This document shows positions 31,925-43,790 of a stretch of 64,000 bases of DNA, piece by piece. The DNA comes from Neonectria sp. B-13 (taxonomy: Eukaryota; Ascomycota; Sordariomycetes; Hypocreales; Nectriaceae): the NCBI GenBank assembly GCA_002682825.1, contig NOKP01000013.1, positions 491,745 to 555,744 of the forward strand, given 5' to 3'. Below the pieces are notes generated by a model. The model saw only the letters and a list, made by a program, of their open reading frames with translations, did not search any database and was not told the DNA's origin. The position numbers were made by a program, and so were the translations under genes. Numbering within the stretch: position 1 is the first letter of the stretch; every line of letters begins with the position of its first letter.

Positions 31925-34287
31925 ATGTCCGGCCCCTCGGAAACTGACGGGTTCCGCTCTCCATTCAGAGTAGTGTATGTTCGCCACTCTACAACATCAT
32001 CTTGACCCCAAGCCCTTGCTAATCATCCTCAACAGCTCCTCCCCGCCTCCAGCTACCGACTCCGCCTCTCTCCGACCCAGCTCCGCCAACCGAATGTCGA
32101 CCAACTCAATGCACATCATGAGTCCAAGCGACATCGTGGGACCATCTCCAGTAACGTCCAACGGAACCGAGACTACAGAGATCGAGGACGATGTGTCGGA
32201 AGATGTCCATCACGAAACTAAAGACGGCAGTGCTGTCCGTCGCGCCGAGGTCCGTCTACTTCGTCGAATCGCCGCCGCCTGTCCCGTCATCAACTAATCT
32301 CTGTCATAGCTCATGATGCTGTCCACCAACATCCCCGACAGTATGCGCCAAACTAATAGTGATGAGGCTGTCTCTGTCATCCATGCTCCTGAGAGTTTTG
32401 CCGCTTGGGTGCGTCTCACTCTTAATTCGTGCAATGGCCAATCAACTAATTCGCAACAGGCTTCCAGCGAGCCTATAACCAAGCCAAATGAGCCCAGTGA
32501 AAGGTCTTCTCCCAAGGCAGATGCGACCAGCCTTGTTTCTCTGAATGGTACTTCAGACAATGTTAGTCAATTCCTATCACACCCCTACCTGCCCACATAC
32601 TAATTGCTCCTCAGTCATCCACACTCCCAGCGCGCATCTCTACCGATGTCCACCCCGTGCGGTACAGCCTAGAAAGCGCCACACCCCGTGCGCAAGACCT
32701 GCAATCTATGCTGGACGATGGCGGTCGGTTACGATCGAGCAGCACCAGCAGTCTTGAGAGTAGGTCGGCTGTACATCTTGGAAGTGATGATACTAACCAT
32801 TGGCCAGAAATCGACGAGCAGACCGAGGCCGAGGCAGACGATGAGGATTATGCCTCTGAGATAATGCCGATGTCTCGAGAGGAAGACGATATCGGTGCTT
32901 TGCGAAACGCCCTTCAAGAATGTTGGACTCTCTGCAACACGTTGGCCAGTTTAAGCTCGATTCATCGTACCCGAGTCTTCAATAATTCCGGAATTCCCGA
33001 CGCCCATGAACAGGCCTGGAAGACTTGTTGGAAGCTTTGCCAACGCCTCTACGATAACCTATACGAAGATACCACCCCGTTCAATGTCAGGGACAACCTC
33101 GACCTCTGTCGTGACTTCTGTCAAGCCCTCTTCGATGTCCGCGAACGAAATGATGAGACATCAGACTCCGTCTTGCGTGTCAGTTTTGAGTTGAACAACC
33201 AGTCAGTACCTCGCCGTCCGGACCGTCGTGCGTATGCTAATATCCCCGAAGTTTGTATAGTGCCCAAGACAGTCGCAACCTCCCAGAGCAGTTTAGAGAG
33301 AGGACCTTGGACTTCTACATTACTTTGTGCCATCGACTTATGAGGCAGCGCAGCGAATTTGTTGACGAGACCGATCAGCTACTGCAAGCATGTTGGGCCC
33401 TAGCGGAGATGCTTTTCAATATTCGGCAAAACAAGCGAGACGGCAGGCCACCAGACGAGGAGCTGTTGGGTTCTGCAGTCCAAGCCTGTTGGGATCTCTG
33501 TGACATTTTCAGGGATGGCTGGACACAGGTTCGACCAGACAGGCATACCCCACGGCCAGGTCAAACGGGTTTCCTCCCTCACCAGATTGATCAAAGTGGC
33601 CGCATGAGCCAGGCCTCGAACCGATCTTCCAAGCGTGAGAGCATCAAGAGCGGGCGCCAGGAAGAGAAGCCGAGGAAGCCGCCACCTGTTCCTGAGACCC
33701 CCGTGACCGAATTTGAAGACACGCCCATTTCCCCTCAGAGCCACTCGCCACAGATGCCCAACATTCTCGTCCTCGGCACTCCCGGCGATAGCAACCGGGG
33801 TGGGCGATGGTCCAGCAATGCCTCCAATTTGTCGGGCTATTCCAAGAGCAGTGCCAGGACATCGAGCACGGCAACGACAACGGCCGTCGCCGAAGATATC
33901 AACGTAACGAGAGCGAAGGTTCTTGTGCTCCGAGCCGCCATGAACCTGGGCTTCAACCGTGATGCCATCGGCGACCCCAAGGCTGCATCGGCAGCGCTCC
34001 AACATTTCGTCCAGGATCTCCCTCAGGGCTCCTTTGGTTCCATGATGTCCCACTCCACGCTGCTATCACAGTACAAGAACTCGGTCCTCATGGACACCAT
34101 CATCCCGCGCCACCATTCTCTACCAATCCGGGGCAAGCGAGTCACGGCTCACGACATGGCGAAAAGCATTCATACCATGACGAAGAGCTCACAGAGGTAC
34201 GCCTATCTCCGGGAGCTCTTCCGCTTTGTTTTCCAGTTCGGACTTGAGGAAGTGGACAAACGAAGAAATGTGAGCATTGTGGTCTAA
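31925..34287 (+). CDS. Conserved fungal protein of unknown function with repeated Cys-Trp helical motif
   Basis: Not assigned to a characterised family; from memory it may match a Pezizomycotina domain catalogued as DUF7624. Seven exons: 31925-31974, 32036-32249, 32310-32408, 32460-32561, 32615-32759, 32808-33201 and 33261-34287, giving 676 residues; every junction keeps frame. After a disordered Ser/Thr/Asp-rich N-terminus, a helical region repeats a motif: CWTLCNTL, CWKLCQRL, CRDFCQAL, CWALAEML and CWDLCDIF (codons at 32921, 33026, 33107, 33391, 33487). Next come a Pro/Ser-rich linker and a C-terminal helical domain (DINVTRAKVLVLRAAMNLGF, SYAYLREL-like RYAYLRELFRFVFQFGLEEV). The 48 bp intron at 32760-32807 is stop-free and in frame. 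No membrane segment or signal peptide. The long upstream region suggests complex control. Confidence 0.8.
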
Positions 34288-35078
34288 AGGATATGAATGC
34301 GTCTCTGGCGCCGAGCTGGCCGGTTTCTTTTTCTTTTTCTTCCTTTACTTGGATAACGCATGTTTATTCACGGGTATAATGTTCACCTCCCTTATCCCCT
34401 TTCTAGATTTCGGCGCGATGGGTGGGTGGGAGGCCTAGCCTTGATTTTTTACTACGCATCATGAGAACAGATGGCACGATACATGAGAGAGCGGAGGAGG
34501 TTTTTGAAACTTTTGAAGAGGTTTGAGCGGCGGTCTATTCGTTTCTAAATGCACTAGATACCCTGTTGGAAGGTTCAGGCGCCACACAGGCAGAGCAGAG
34601 AAGGAGAAAGCAGTGGGCAGACAAGTCTCAAAAATGGGGCGCCGAAGAATGGAGAGAGGGGAACCATCCTATAGTCATTCACTGGTGAACAAGCCCTTTT
34701 TGGTTGGGTGTAAGGGATCACGGACGAGTCTTTTGGGAGAGGGCCGATGCTCGGATGGAAGGATTAGTTATCCAAATCGCTGAAAACAGATTTATCCCTA
34801 CCAGTCATTCTGTATCCTTGACTCCTTATCCTCAGTCCCGCTTGCCCTTGACTTTGACTCTGTATCCTTGACTCCGTACCCCTTCCTTAGTCCTGTATCC
34901 TCGGTCCTGTATCCCTGACCATGCATCCTTCAATCCGTATCCTCGACAGCCCCCAATGCGCAGCTTACTTACGTGCAAGTGAACCAACTAACCCGTGCGT
35001 GAAAAGAAAAAGAAAGGAAAATGGAAAGGAAAAGCAGGAAAACCCAAAAAGACTAAAACCCAAAACGAGTTGCTTCGA
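34288..35078. other. Convergent 3' intergenic region
   Basis: 790 bp between convergent genes. It includes a stretch (34805-34925) with repeated TGTATCCTTGACTCC-like units and a purine-rich tract near 35000-35040. No gene seen. Confidence 0.45.
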
Positions 35079-36842
35079 TCAAACTGCATCTGTGAATTTT
35101 TCCAACACACCAGGGGTCTTGGGTCCATGCTCGGAAGGCGAGGTCGTGTCTTCCCGCTTCAGCTCCGGCAGGGAACACCAGTCCCCGAGCAACCTTGGAT
35201 CAATGGTGTCCAGGGCGACAGGGGCATTGTCAAAGATGGTCTGCGGCCCAAAGCCTTGCTGCAGAGGAATTACTGAGGAGCTCTTTTGGGAGGTGAGCTG
35301 GTTGGGCTCCTCGTCATTGCAGAAGAACGAGAAGTCAGGGAAGTCAAATCCGGACGTTAGCACATCGTCTATGTTTGCGAGGTGGTCCATCTTAGACCCG
35401 AGGGTTTGGTTGCTTACGACGTTTGCCGGCGGCATTGGGCTCGGATGTGTCCGGTCGACAGGCGTGTTGACTTGCAACATGTTGGAGCTTGGGGGAGGGC
35501 TCGCAGTGGCGACGATGGTGGTTTCGTCTACGGGGGCGGTTGATGCCGCCGGGACGGTTTCGGGAAGGGCGTTGAAGGGGAGCAACACATGTTCAAGGGG
35601 TTGTTGGTGTTGCTGCTGGGGAGAATTGTAATAGCGAGGAGACATGGGACGGTTGACATCTCTGGCGCCGCGTGTAGGTGCAGGCTGTAGACCCATGTTC
35701 TGCAGGACTCTTTGGCGGATTTCTCCCACATTCTGAACTGGATTGTCCTGTTGAGTTTGGTCGTAGTAGGGTGCGGTAACAGGTTCGGTCTTGATGGGAG
35801 GAGTATTGGTGAGAGCAGGAAGACTCTCGACCGGTTGGGTGGCCATGTACTGGTTGTACTGTGGCGCAGGCTGAACTGAATGTCTTCTTGCTCGAAGTTG
35901 TTGCATAGTCGGGTGGTACTGAGGCGAGACAGCCAGTTGTCGGTTGGTTCCCAGGGACAAGTGAGGCTGAACCGGGCGAGAAGAGTTGGTTTGTAAATAT
36001 GGGTGTGCCCCGGACACCCATAATGCGGATCGATTAGACGATGCCTGCATGGCTGAAAGGTTGGCCATGGCTCCCAGATTGGAGAAATCCTCCTGCTGGT
36101 TCTCCCAGGAGCCTGCCATGGCAAAGCCACCGTTGATCATGTGTCCCTGGCCTTGTTGGTATGCACTCGGGTCGTTCGTAGGTGCCATGGGCGGGGATAT
36201 GATGGCTTGGGAGAAGTCTGGTTGAGTCTTCACTTCCGGCACTTGATATGTCAAAGCGGGTGCAAATTGGGGTGCCATTGCGGCTTGGAGTGGATGCTGA
36301 GGTTGGAACAGGTGCATGTGCGCCTCCGGATTCTGAGGTAGGTTCCAGAGGAAGTTGTCGGGTCCGTGGACGATGTTGGCCGCCATCATCTGCGCCTCAA
36401 CATGGGGTTCGAATCTCGGTTTCTTGGCTTCGAAGACGGAAGGCGACTTGGTCTTGTCGCGGCTCGGGCTGTTAGAGGATGGTCAGTTGGTGGTTGCGAA
36501 GGAGGAGGGGGGAGATTTTTGACATACCCATCGCTGGCTCTCTTTCTCTTCCTACCCATGTCCGTATTGATCATTGCCGTGCTATAATGAAGATGAGTCT
36601 CGTCAGCTTGTGTTTCTCCAAGACGCGGATAGGGGGGTTAGATGGTGATCGTGGTCATGGACGTACTTGTATTTGGGATCCTTCCCATACTTGTTCTTGA
36701 CATAGCGAAGCTGGTTGGCCGACAGTTCCTTACCGAACGCAGCCTCGTATTCCTCCGCAATCGCGATTCCATCCTTGCCGTCGATGATATGCTTCAAGAG
36801 GAACTGGACTTGTTCGGTCGTGTAGACGTTTTGGCCGACCAT
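35079..36842 (-). CDS. Putative nuclear protein: N-terminal HTH-like domain and Gln/Pro-rich body
   Basis: Function not recognised. Exons are 36842-36667, 36581-36528 and 36468-35079, coding 539 residues. The first 60 residues (YTTEQVQFLLKHIIDGKDG ... LSANQLRYVKNKYGKD) predict three helices with the spacing of a Myb/homeodomain-like helix-turn-helix, followed by a basic patch GRKRKRASDG that looks like a nuclear localisation signal. The remaining 430 residues are rich in Gln, Pro, Asn, Ser and Met, with no globular domain, and near the C-terminus an acidic-hydrophobic patch (GFDFPDFSFFCNDEE) resembles an activation segment. I infer a transcriptional regulator. It is convergent with the upstream neighbour. 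No zinc cluster, bZIP or fork-head is present. Confidence 0.75.
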
Positions 36843-37907
36843 GGTGTCTGTCTACCTTGGTCGGAGGGTGAAGCGCGAGTTATCGCGAGGTGGCGGTGTA
36901 GTCGTGGCTCTTGAGTGAGATTAGGGTGTAGGAGTGAGTTGAAGAGTGAGTTGGGTCGGTAAACGAGGAGTGGCTTCGGAGTGGTAGAAAAACAGTGGCC
37001 AGCTGCGGTGTTGCCGGGGTGTTGACGTTTGTCGCGGCCAACTTTGGGTATGGGTCGAGGAGCAAGAGAGTAACAGAAGGAATGCAATTCCGAAGAGCCA
37101 GTAAGAACAGGAACAAGAAAACCAGAAAACCAGAAAGAAAAAAGGGCAAGAAACGTCGGGGGGTGACTTGTTCAGTGGCCACCTTTAAAGTGTGTCCTTG
37201 AACGTCTTAATCACCGAACAGTGTCGGCTTCGATCAACCGCTTCAGTGCAAACCGCAACAACGAACAACAACCCAGTGTGATTTCCTCCCTCCCCGTTGT
37301 GAGAGGGAAGTAGAGTAGTGTAGAAGAGGAGAATCGCTGTTTCTTGGAGGTTGTGAAGAGGAGAAGGGCAAGCAGGAGAAGAAGAAGAAGAAGGGGGCGG
37401 CGAAGGACACAGTGCATAAATGCTCGGCTCAGCAGGTCATCGCAGAGCGCACACAGTGAATCAGCGGCCTGATTTGGGAAATGGCAGAGGGCGGTGGAGG
37501 AACAATGGCGGGCGACAATGGGCTGGGAAGAATAGGTGAGGGCATGTGAATAGACGAGGTCAGAAGACAATATCACAGAATGGCTGAGAGAGGTGGGTCG
37601 TGGAGAGCGCGGCGGGCGAGGGAACAATGCGAGTGATTTTGAGCAAGCAGAGGAGCATGCGAGTGGAAGTGACCGGTTTGGGCCAGAGAATTGTTGTCTG
37701 TTCATCTTGTGACCTGAGTGACTCCCCGTGTCTACCTGTCTATGCGGCTGTCTCATCGCCGTTGATTTCCTCGCTCCTCATTGTCTATTGTCTAAATGTC
37801 TAGTAATATTTTCTAAGTCCCAGAAGTCTAGTGTCTCTCGTATCTCGTGTGAATGCCTCCCCCTCCCATGCAATGATTCCCTCCTCTTCGGATTGTCGGT
37901 CAAGCGC
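36843..37907. other. Intergenic region upstream of the HTH-like gene
   Basis: About 1.07 kb, purine-rich on the plus strand near 37060-37160 and 37370-37400 (a GAAGAA run), so pyrimidine-rich in the sense of the downstream minus-strand gene, like a leader. No gene seen. Confidence 0.45.
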
Positions 37908-39071
37908 TCACGACACATCATCACTGACAACCGTCAGCGGCGAACCGCCCCGCGAGAATACGCCCAGCCAGCACTTGACCTGGCCGGCGTCCTCGTCCTC
38001 GACCCAGTCGTCCTGGCCGGCGAGCTCGTCCTCCTCTTCGCAGAACAGCGGCGTCTCTAGGTCCATCATGATCTGCTTGAAGGTCTCGATGAGGCGCACC
38101 GTGGTGGCATCGCGCTGGGGCACCATGACGACGGCGCGCGACTCGGAGCCCAGCGCGAGGTGGTCGCAGATGGCACCGGCGAGCAGCACCGGGTGGTCAT
38201 CGTCGTACATGGGGTCGGCTGCCAGGACAATCTGGATGGTAAAGAGTCAGAGAGGGCTGCTGCCATGTCACGGGCACGGGATGTGTGTTTTGTGGTTGCT
38301 GAGAGGGCGGCTCTGGCCTGGACATACCTTGAACTGATATAGATCTCCAAACAGGCCCTGGTCGATCTCGTCCTCGCTCCCTCCCCAGGTCAGAGTTCCA
38401 GCTCTGAGAGAGCCGCCGAGAGATTCCACCAGGTCCGTATTCTTGGAGACGTTGTCCTTCAGGTTTGACACGATGTTCGGCAGGTCGCTCAACGCCACGG
38501 GAACCTTCCAGAGCGCGGCAGCGGCCAGCCCCAGGAGGCCTGTTCCAGAACCCAGCTCGAGCACATCCGGACGCGGCTGGCCCAGAGTCTCGTCGAACAG
38601 GCGGAACAGAGACGTCTCGGCCAGCTTGGGCAGGTGCTGGGAGAGAACGTAGGACGAGCCCCAGGTCTTGAAGCCAAGCGAGTCGCCCGTCAGCGCAGGC
38701 TCCCTGATGACGAGCTCGAAGTCCTCCGACGCAGCAGTCTCTCCGCCAAAGGGCCACCGCCGAATGACCTCGCCCATGGCCGTGCGGCCACACCTCTCGG
38801 ACATGCGCTTGCTGGCCTGAGTCCACAGGGCCTCCTTCTCATCGTCGTCCTCGATCCAGGCGAGGGGGCTCTTGATGATGGAGGATAGATAGCGGGTGAC
38901 CTCGCCTTTGCGCTGGCTAAAGAGGTCCTCCTGCTTGACGACGGCGTCGGAGCGGCGCCGCTTGTGGTTCCAGACGGGCGGGCTGAGCTCGAGGGTGCGG
39001 AGGGCGTCCACCAGCTCGCCGTAGCCAGGCCGTTCCCACATCTGCGGGAGGTCTTCGACGGCGAGGACCAT
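37908..39071 (-). CDS. Seven-beta-strand protein lysine methyltransferase (Methyltransf_16; EFM2-like)
   Basis: SAM-dependent methyltransferase of the family that includes yeast EFM2 and human FAM86, which methylate elongation factors. Exons are 39071-38328 and 38231-37908 with a 96 bp intron, giving 355 residues. An N-terminal helical extension of about 125 residues precedes the catalytic domain, as in EFM2/FAM86. Landmarks are GDSLGFKTWGSSYVLS, motif I VLELGSGTGLLGL (residues 170-182), the acidic post-I VALSDLP and the IVLAADPMYDDDHP motif at 249-262 (DxxY variant DPMY). The ATG at 39071 was chosen because upstream in-frame codons use only a non-ATG start. Target protein is inferred by family only; the fission-yeast-type name rrg1 is an alternative. 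Confidence 0.8.
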
Positions 39072-39627
39072 AGTGAATGAAGGAAGGGCCCGGGAAGTGC
39101 GGGAGTAGAATATAACGAAGTGGTGCAGAGTAGGCAATAAAAGGCGAAGAGTGAAAAAGTGAAGAGATAACAGAATAAGTAGAAAGGCGCCAAGGGGATG
39201 TCGTCAACTGTGCTCACGGCAGAGCACCTTTAGGCACTCATCTTGAACAGTGATGAATAATGTGAACTACTTATGACTTTTGATCGCCGACTTTTGCCGT
39301 AGTGTTTAGCAAGCGGGATATATATCACTCTCTCTCTCCCAGACGCTACGGTGAGTAGTACGGAGCAGTGTTAGTGGTATGGGGAAAACAAAACAAATCC
39401 GGGGGAGGGAAAGAAAAAGAACCACAGGCAAGCAAGCGGAGAGGGAAAAAAAAGTAGGGGCGACCCTTGGAGATGCAAATCAGGTTCACTTGTCGGTGTG
39501 TTTCGTGGGTCTCCCGTTCGCACTTTGCACTAACAGGAGTGGCAACTGGAGGCTAACGGTGGTGAAGAAAAAGAATCCCGTTAGGGTATAACGGGTGGGA
39601 AGCGATGCGATTCAGGCATGTCTGACA

Positions 39628-39653
39628 GGGGGAGTCAGGGGAGTCAGGGGAGC
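39628..39653. repeat. 9-bp tandem repeat GGGGAGTCA
   Basis: Almost three copies in non-coding DNA. Confidence 0.9.
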
Positions 39654-39715
39654 CTCCGTTTTGTCCAGCCACAGGTTAGATCAGTGACAGGTCCCGCACC
39701 GCCACAGGCACAGAT

Positions 39716-39750
39716 GAGGCAGGCACAGGCAGGTGCAGGCAGGCACAGGC
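39716..39750. repeat. AGGCAGGCAC / CAGGCA tract
   Basis: Imperfect repeats of GGCACAGGCA over about 35 bp. Confidence 0.8.
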
Positions 39751-40117
39751 TGGCCCGGGGATCGCCGCGTCTCCCACGTGGCCGGTAAGGAACCAGCCCG
39801 GGTACAACCCCCCACTGTCCTCCCGATTGGCTAGCCTTAATCCGGTCTCCCACGCCCCAGGGCGGAAGGTAAATTTACCTCTGTGATTTACCCTGTCAAC
39901 ATCGTCATGAGCCATCGTGACGTGATGCGTCAAACCTCAGGCTCCTCGTGATGTCAAAAATATCTCACCCTCTCACCCTCTCACCCCCTCATCTCACTTA
40001 ATCACTCTCACTCACTCCCAGCAAAAACCTGCTTATCACAGCTCGTCCCACCCGCAAAACACATGACAGCGAACCCCAGAAACCGACAGCTCTGCCAGTC
40101 CTCCGCCGCCCTCCTCG

Positions 40118-40490
40118 TCAGGCGCACCACTCGCCGCCGCTCGGCAGTCGCAGCCTCTGCACCGTGTGTTCGAACCGCGTCTGCGTCGCCGCGTCTCTCC
40201 CCGGCGGCCCTGCTGCTTCGTGCGCCGCCTCCAGCTGCCGCACCTGCAGCCGGTCGAGTGTCGGTGCTGCCGCTGTAACTCACTCCGATAGCTGCGCGTT
40301 GAAGAAGTCCATGGCATCGCCCAGCCGGTCGCGCAACTGCTTTATCGCGATGCGTAGCAGCAGCCGGACACTTGGCCCGAGTCACGTTTCGATCTCTTGA
40401 TCGTAGGTTCCGTGGTTGTAGTTGTAGTAGTTGTTGTAGTTGTCTAAATTCCCATCCGTGTCGAAAGATCGCGGCGAGCTTGGTGATCAG
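40118..40490 (-). pseudogene. Possible broken coding segment with strong GC3 bias and two in-frame TGA codons
   Basis: One minus-strand frame shows protein-like helical sequence and strongly GC-rich third positions, unlike the surrounding DNA: YDQEIET, stop at 384-382, LGPSVRLLLRIAIKQLRDRL..DAMDFFNAQLSE, stop at 282-280, then TLDRLQVRQLEAAHEAAG and RFEHTVQRLRLPSGGEW, ending at TGA 40118-40120. The two TGA codons are exactly 34 codons apart in the same frame, and either could come from CGA or TGG by one change. No family recognised. It may be a decayed gene, a gene with sequencing errors, or an exon set I failed to splice; a GTGAGT donor overlaps the second TGA but no acceptor restores the same frame. 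Confidence 0.35.
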
Positions 40491-41593
40491 TCAGAAGTGC
40501 TTGGTTTTGCTGGCGAAAGTAAAGCACGTTGACAGGGGTTGCAGGACCGGAATTCAACTCATCCCTTCATGATCCTCGTATTTATCCAAATCGCCTTTTG
40601 TTAAACTTGCTACGCTTCCTATTTCATATGCTAGAGCAATCCCCCCCCTCTAAAAACGTTTCTATGTTTTTTCTGGTCAGAAAACCCAACAAAGGGCTCA
40701 TCACCCGGTTTTGCTTTGTTACCGAGTGCTCCACATCTCAGCACTTCTGACGGGATGCATTGGTAAAAGACTCAGATATTGACTCACCACTTCTTTGTGG
40801 ATTGTCATTGCTTAGTTGTCAATGTCGAGTATTGGAATGGTGGTAAATCGTCCGCAGATCCATTGGTACCCAGCGACTTGGCAGCCCATTCAAAACAGCT
40901 ATCCTCTTTAACTAGCATCCCTGGGAAGTGTTTGAACATAGAGCCAGGATAAAACAAACCCAAACATGCCCTCGACATTCAGGTTTTCCTACAACAAGCA
41001 TTCCCATCAAACGAAACAAACATCAGAAACCCTTCAATCACACGCGTCAACAAATCAATTACTACTTCCGGTCGCAAATCCCGCTACATTTGCATCTTGC
41101 AACCTGCAGCACATCGCCACGTTTCCTACCCTAAAGATGCATCGGAGCCAATGCCGAGCTTGGCGTCACATCATCTTGCGGCGAGTGGGTCCTGAACCCA
41201 GCAATCTACGCTCACCCTGATAGCCTGGGGTGCCTGGTTCCATCACATGCGTTTCACCTCATCGTCAGCTCTTGTTCCAGCACAAAGGGTCCATCACGCC
41301 TGTTTGTTTCACTCATATTATAAGTTCCGGGTTTTATTCATTCAACAATTGCTGTATTTCCTGGCCTTGCCTGCCTATCCTAGCCGTGTGGCCGGTAGTG
41401 TGGTATCAAAAGCAACCAAATCAAATCAAATGAGCTCTGGTGACCATCCGTAGAAGCTCTCATCCTGTAACATGCAAATTCCGTTTCCCCAGATGTAAAT
41501 GCAAATCAAAGCAAGGTTCATGATGCTGTGTGCCCTTGGGCCCTTTCTCCTTTCCCCGATTAGCCGCCCCTCCATCAACATTACCACCGTCGT
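40491..41593. other. AT-richer intergenic region
   Basis: About 1.1 kb with short frames only. Its right end is the 3' flank of the ELL-like gene. No gene seen. Confidence 0.4.
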
Positions 41594-43790
41594 TCAGGCT
41601 CTGTTTGGTGGACACTCTTGATAAATCTCCATCTTCATCAACTTCAGTCGATCCCTCATATCCTTAAGCTGACCAAGCCTGTCTTTCGGCGGGTTGTTCA
41701 ATGCCGAAACCTCATAATGCAACATCTCGTACTTTTCGTACACCGTCTTGAACTTCTGTGCCTTTTGCACCAGTTCATCTGAAATCCTCGCGACTGCTGC
41801 CCGTTTTGGTGGTGGTGCCTTGACGTCCGACTGCACCTTGCGCTTCTTCGTCACCGGTGGGGCCAAAGGTCCCTCGTTCTCGAGGTCCGACGCGTTGGTG
41901 GGCGGAGAAGAGGCTAGGGGTGATGACTTCGTTGGCGAAGTGTTCTTGCTCTTGAGCGATGAAGAGGCCGTACCATTGCTGCGCGAGTTTTGGCTGGCGT
42001 CTGAGGGGCGGTGCTTTAGTCGCTGGGCTGGCAGTGGCTGCTTGGGCTTGATGCGCTTCGACAGAGGCGTTCCGGAGCTCGAGCTCGAGTCGTCGTCCTC
42101 GCGAGGTCGCTTTGTTGTCTGTTGCTTAACGGGCTCCCTTGGCACCGGGCGAGGCCTCGCAATCACTGTCTCCTTCGTCTTCGTAGCGGCAACAGGCTTC
42201 GGGTTCGGCTTCGGCTTGACAGCAGCGGGAGCGTCATCGCCCGACGAGTCTGAGTTCAATATATACTCGCTGGAGAGGACTCGGCCTCCAGTGGCCTTGG
42301 TCGCTGCCAGCCGTCCCTTGGTGGGCGATGTTTTAGTAACAGCGGCCGCCTTCGACTTGTTGTTGCTGAATAGTCGCTTGACCTGGGCTTCCTGCCCGCT
42401 GACCTTCTTGGTCTTGGCAGGAAGAGGGTTTGAGGCAGACCTCGACATGCTCTCCCCTCCGGACTTTGGCCGATCGCCGTCCAAAGACTCGGTGTCTCGG
42501 GACGACGCTGGGCTGCCGTCCGCCTTCTGGACCTTGATCTTGGGTGTGGGCTGGGAAGGACCCTTTGCCAGGTTGGCCTGCAGGCGACTCAAACACTTGC
42601 CCTTCCCTCGCTCGTCCTTTGGCAGCAACTTCTGCCACTCTGGTTCATTCGACGACAGTCTCTGCTTGTCGTATTGTCGGACCGCGTTATCAATCGCCTT
42701 CTGTCGCAGTTCCTGGGTATCATATTCGTAATTCCAAACGTCAAGCTCCTTCCAATAAGTCTTCTTCATTGCCCACTGCTTGGTATCCGCGAGGTTGTCC
42801 GCAACCTTCTCCAGTGTAGGTCTCAGATCTTCCTCCTTGCCAGTCCACTTCATGGAGAGGTAGTCGAGAGGACGATCCTGCGCAGCAAGCTCGTGCACTA
42901 GGATGACTCTTTGCTCCTTCACTCGTTCAAAGTGCTGTTGCGAGGCGGAGAGAGTGGGTGTCGAGGTCGGCGAACCGAGCGAGACGTGGCCCGGGGACGC
43001 GGGAATCGATCGTGGAGTCGAGCTGTAACCAGGCAGCAGCTTGGCCTTGGCCTTCGTAGCACCTCTTTTCGTCGGTAGTTTGCCCACAACGCGAGCCCTT
43101 AACACCAATTGTCAGTACAGTGATACCAATGTGAGATGCAAGTGAGACCGACTTCTCCCGCCCGGCTGTGATGGCAGCCATCTCAATCTGAAGAACCTCT
43201 CGGTCCGAGTCGAGTGCAGAAGACGTGCTGCTCTTGCTTGTCTTGACGGTCTTGGGCTTGACGTCCGCATCCCTATCTGCCTTGCTGGCAGAGACCTTGG
43301 CTGCGGCATTGTTCTTGGGCTTCTCGAAGAGTGACCCGGCATGTGGGAGCTTGTTGGCTATTTTGGTCGATTCGAAAGGTCTGGCGAGGTAGAGGTCGTA
43401 GGGATACGAGTCGGCGGGAGGAGTAATGACGTGCGACTTGGAGCCGTAAATGAAGGTCTAGAGCGACGCAAGATGATTAGCAGTTGTTCGAGCAAGAAGC
43501 CAGTGTGATGCGGTGAATGCCACACTCCAGGCTGAGAGCTGCAGGCGCAAGCCCTTGAAGAGGCGATGGGAAGGGTCCGATAGGATTGGAAGGGTCAGAC
43601 TTACTGGGTTGGCACCAAGCGCGAGCTGGATACCTTCGCCATTGGGGGCGCCATTCTGGACGAACTTGATCATGTCCTCTATGACATTGTCACTGAGCGT
43701 CAGAGCGAAGGCCTGCGGCGGCAGGTTGGAGGCCTGGCCAGGCCTTCCCTCCAGCTGCCACCCGCTTTCGGGAACTTTGAGCGAGTTCAT
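41594..43790 (-). CDS. RNA polymerase II elongation factor ELL-like protein
   Basis: Nuclear protein of 664 residues resembling ELL, which suppresses transient pausing by RNA polymerase II. Exons are 43790-43605, 43457-43153 and 43097-41594; the first intron is 147 bp and the second has a non-consensus donor (GTCGGT). The N-terminal part (SDNVIEDMIKFVQNGAPNG, LALGANPTFIYGS) fits the ELL N-terminal domain, and a central block (LEKVADNLADTKQWAMKKTYWKELDVWNYEYD, here in two pieces: LEKVADNLADT and YWKELDVWNYEYD) matches the ELL winged-helix end. A long basic, Ser/Lys/Pro-rich disordered region follows. The C-terminal 50 residues (KFKTVYEKYEMLHYEVSAL, LKDMRDRLKLMKMEIY) resemble the occludin/ELL helical domain. 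The assignment rests on this order of three weak similarities. Confidence 0.65.

Larger units (their letters stand above)
39072..40117. other. Intergenic region with short tandem repeats
   Basis: Contains the methyltransferase promoter on the left, GGGGAGTCA repeats (39628-39653), GGCACAGGCA-type repeats (39716-39750) and CTCTCACCC repeats (39962-39998). No gene seen. Confidence 0.5.

Noticed and set aside
40110..40200. B-box-like GGTTCGAACAC on the minus strand
   Set aside because: The T-arm stem does not pair and no A box lies at the right distance; it overlaps the coding-like frame.
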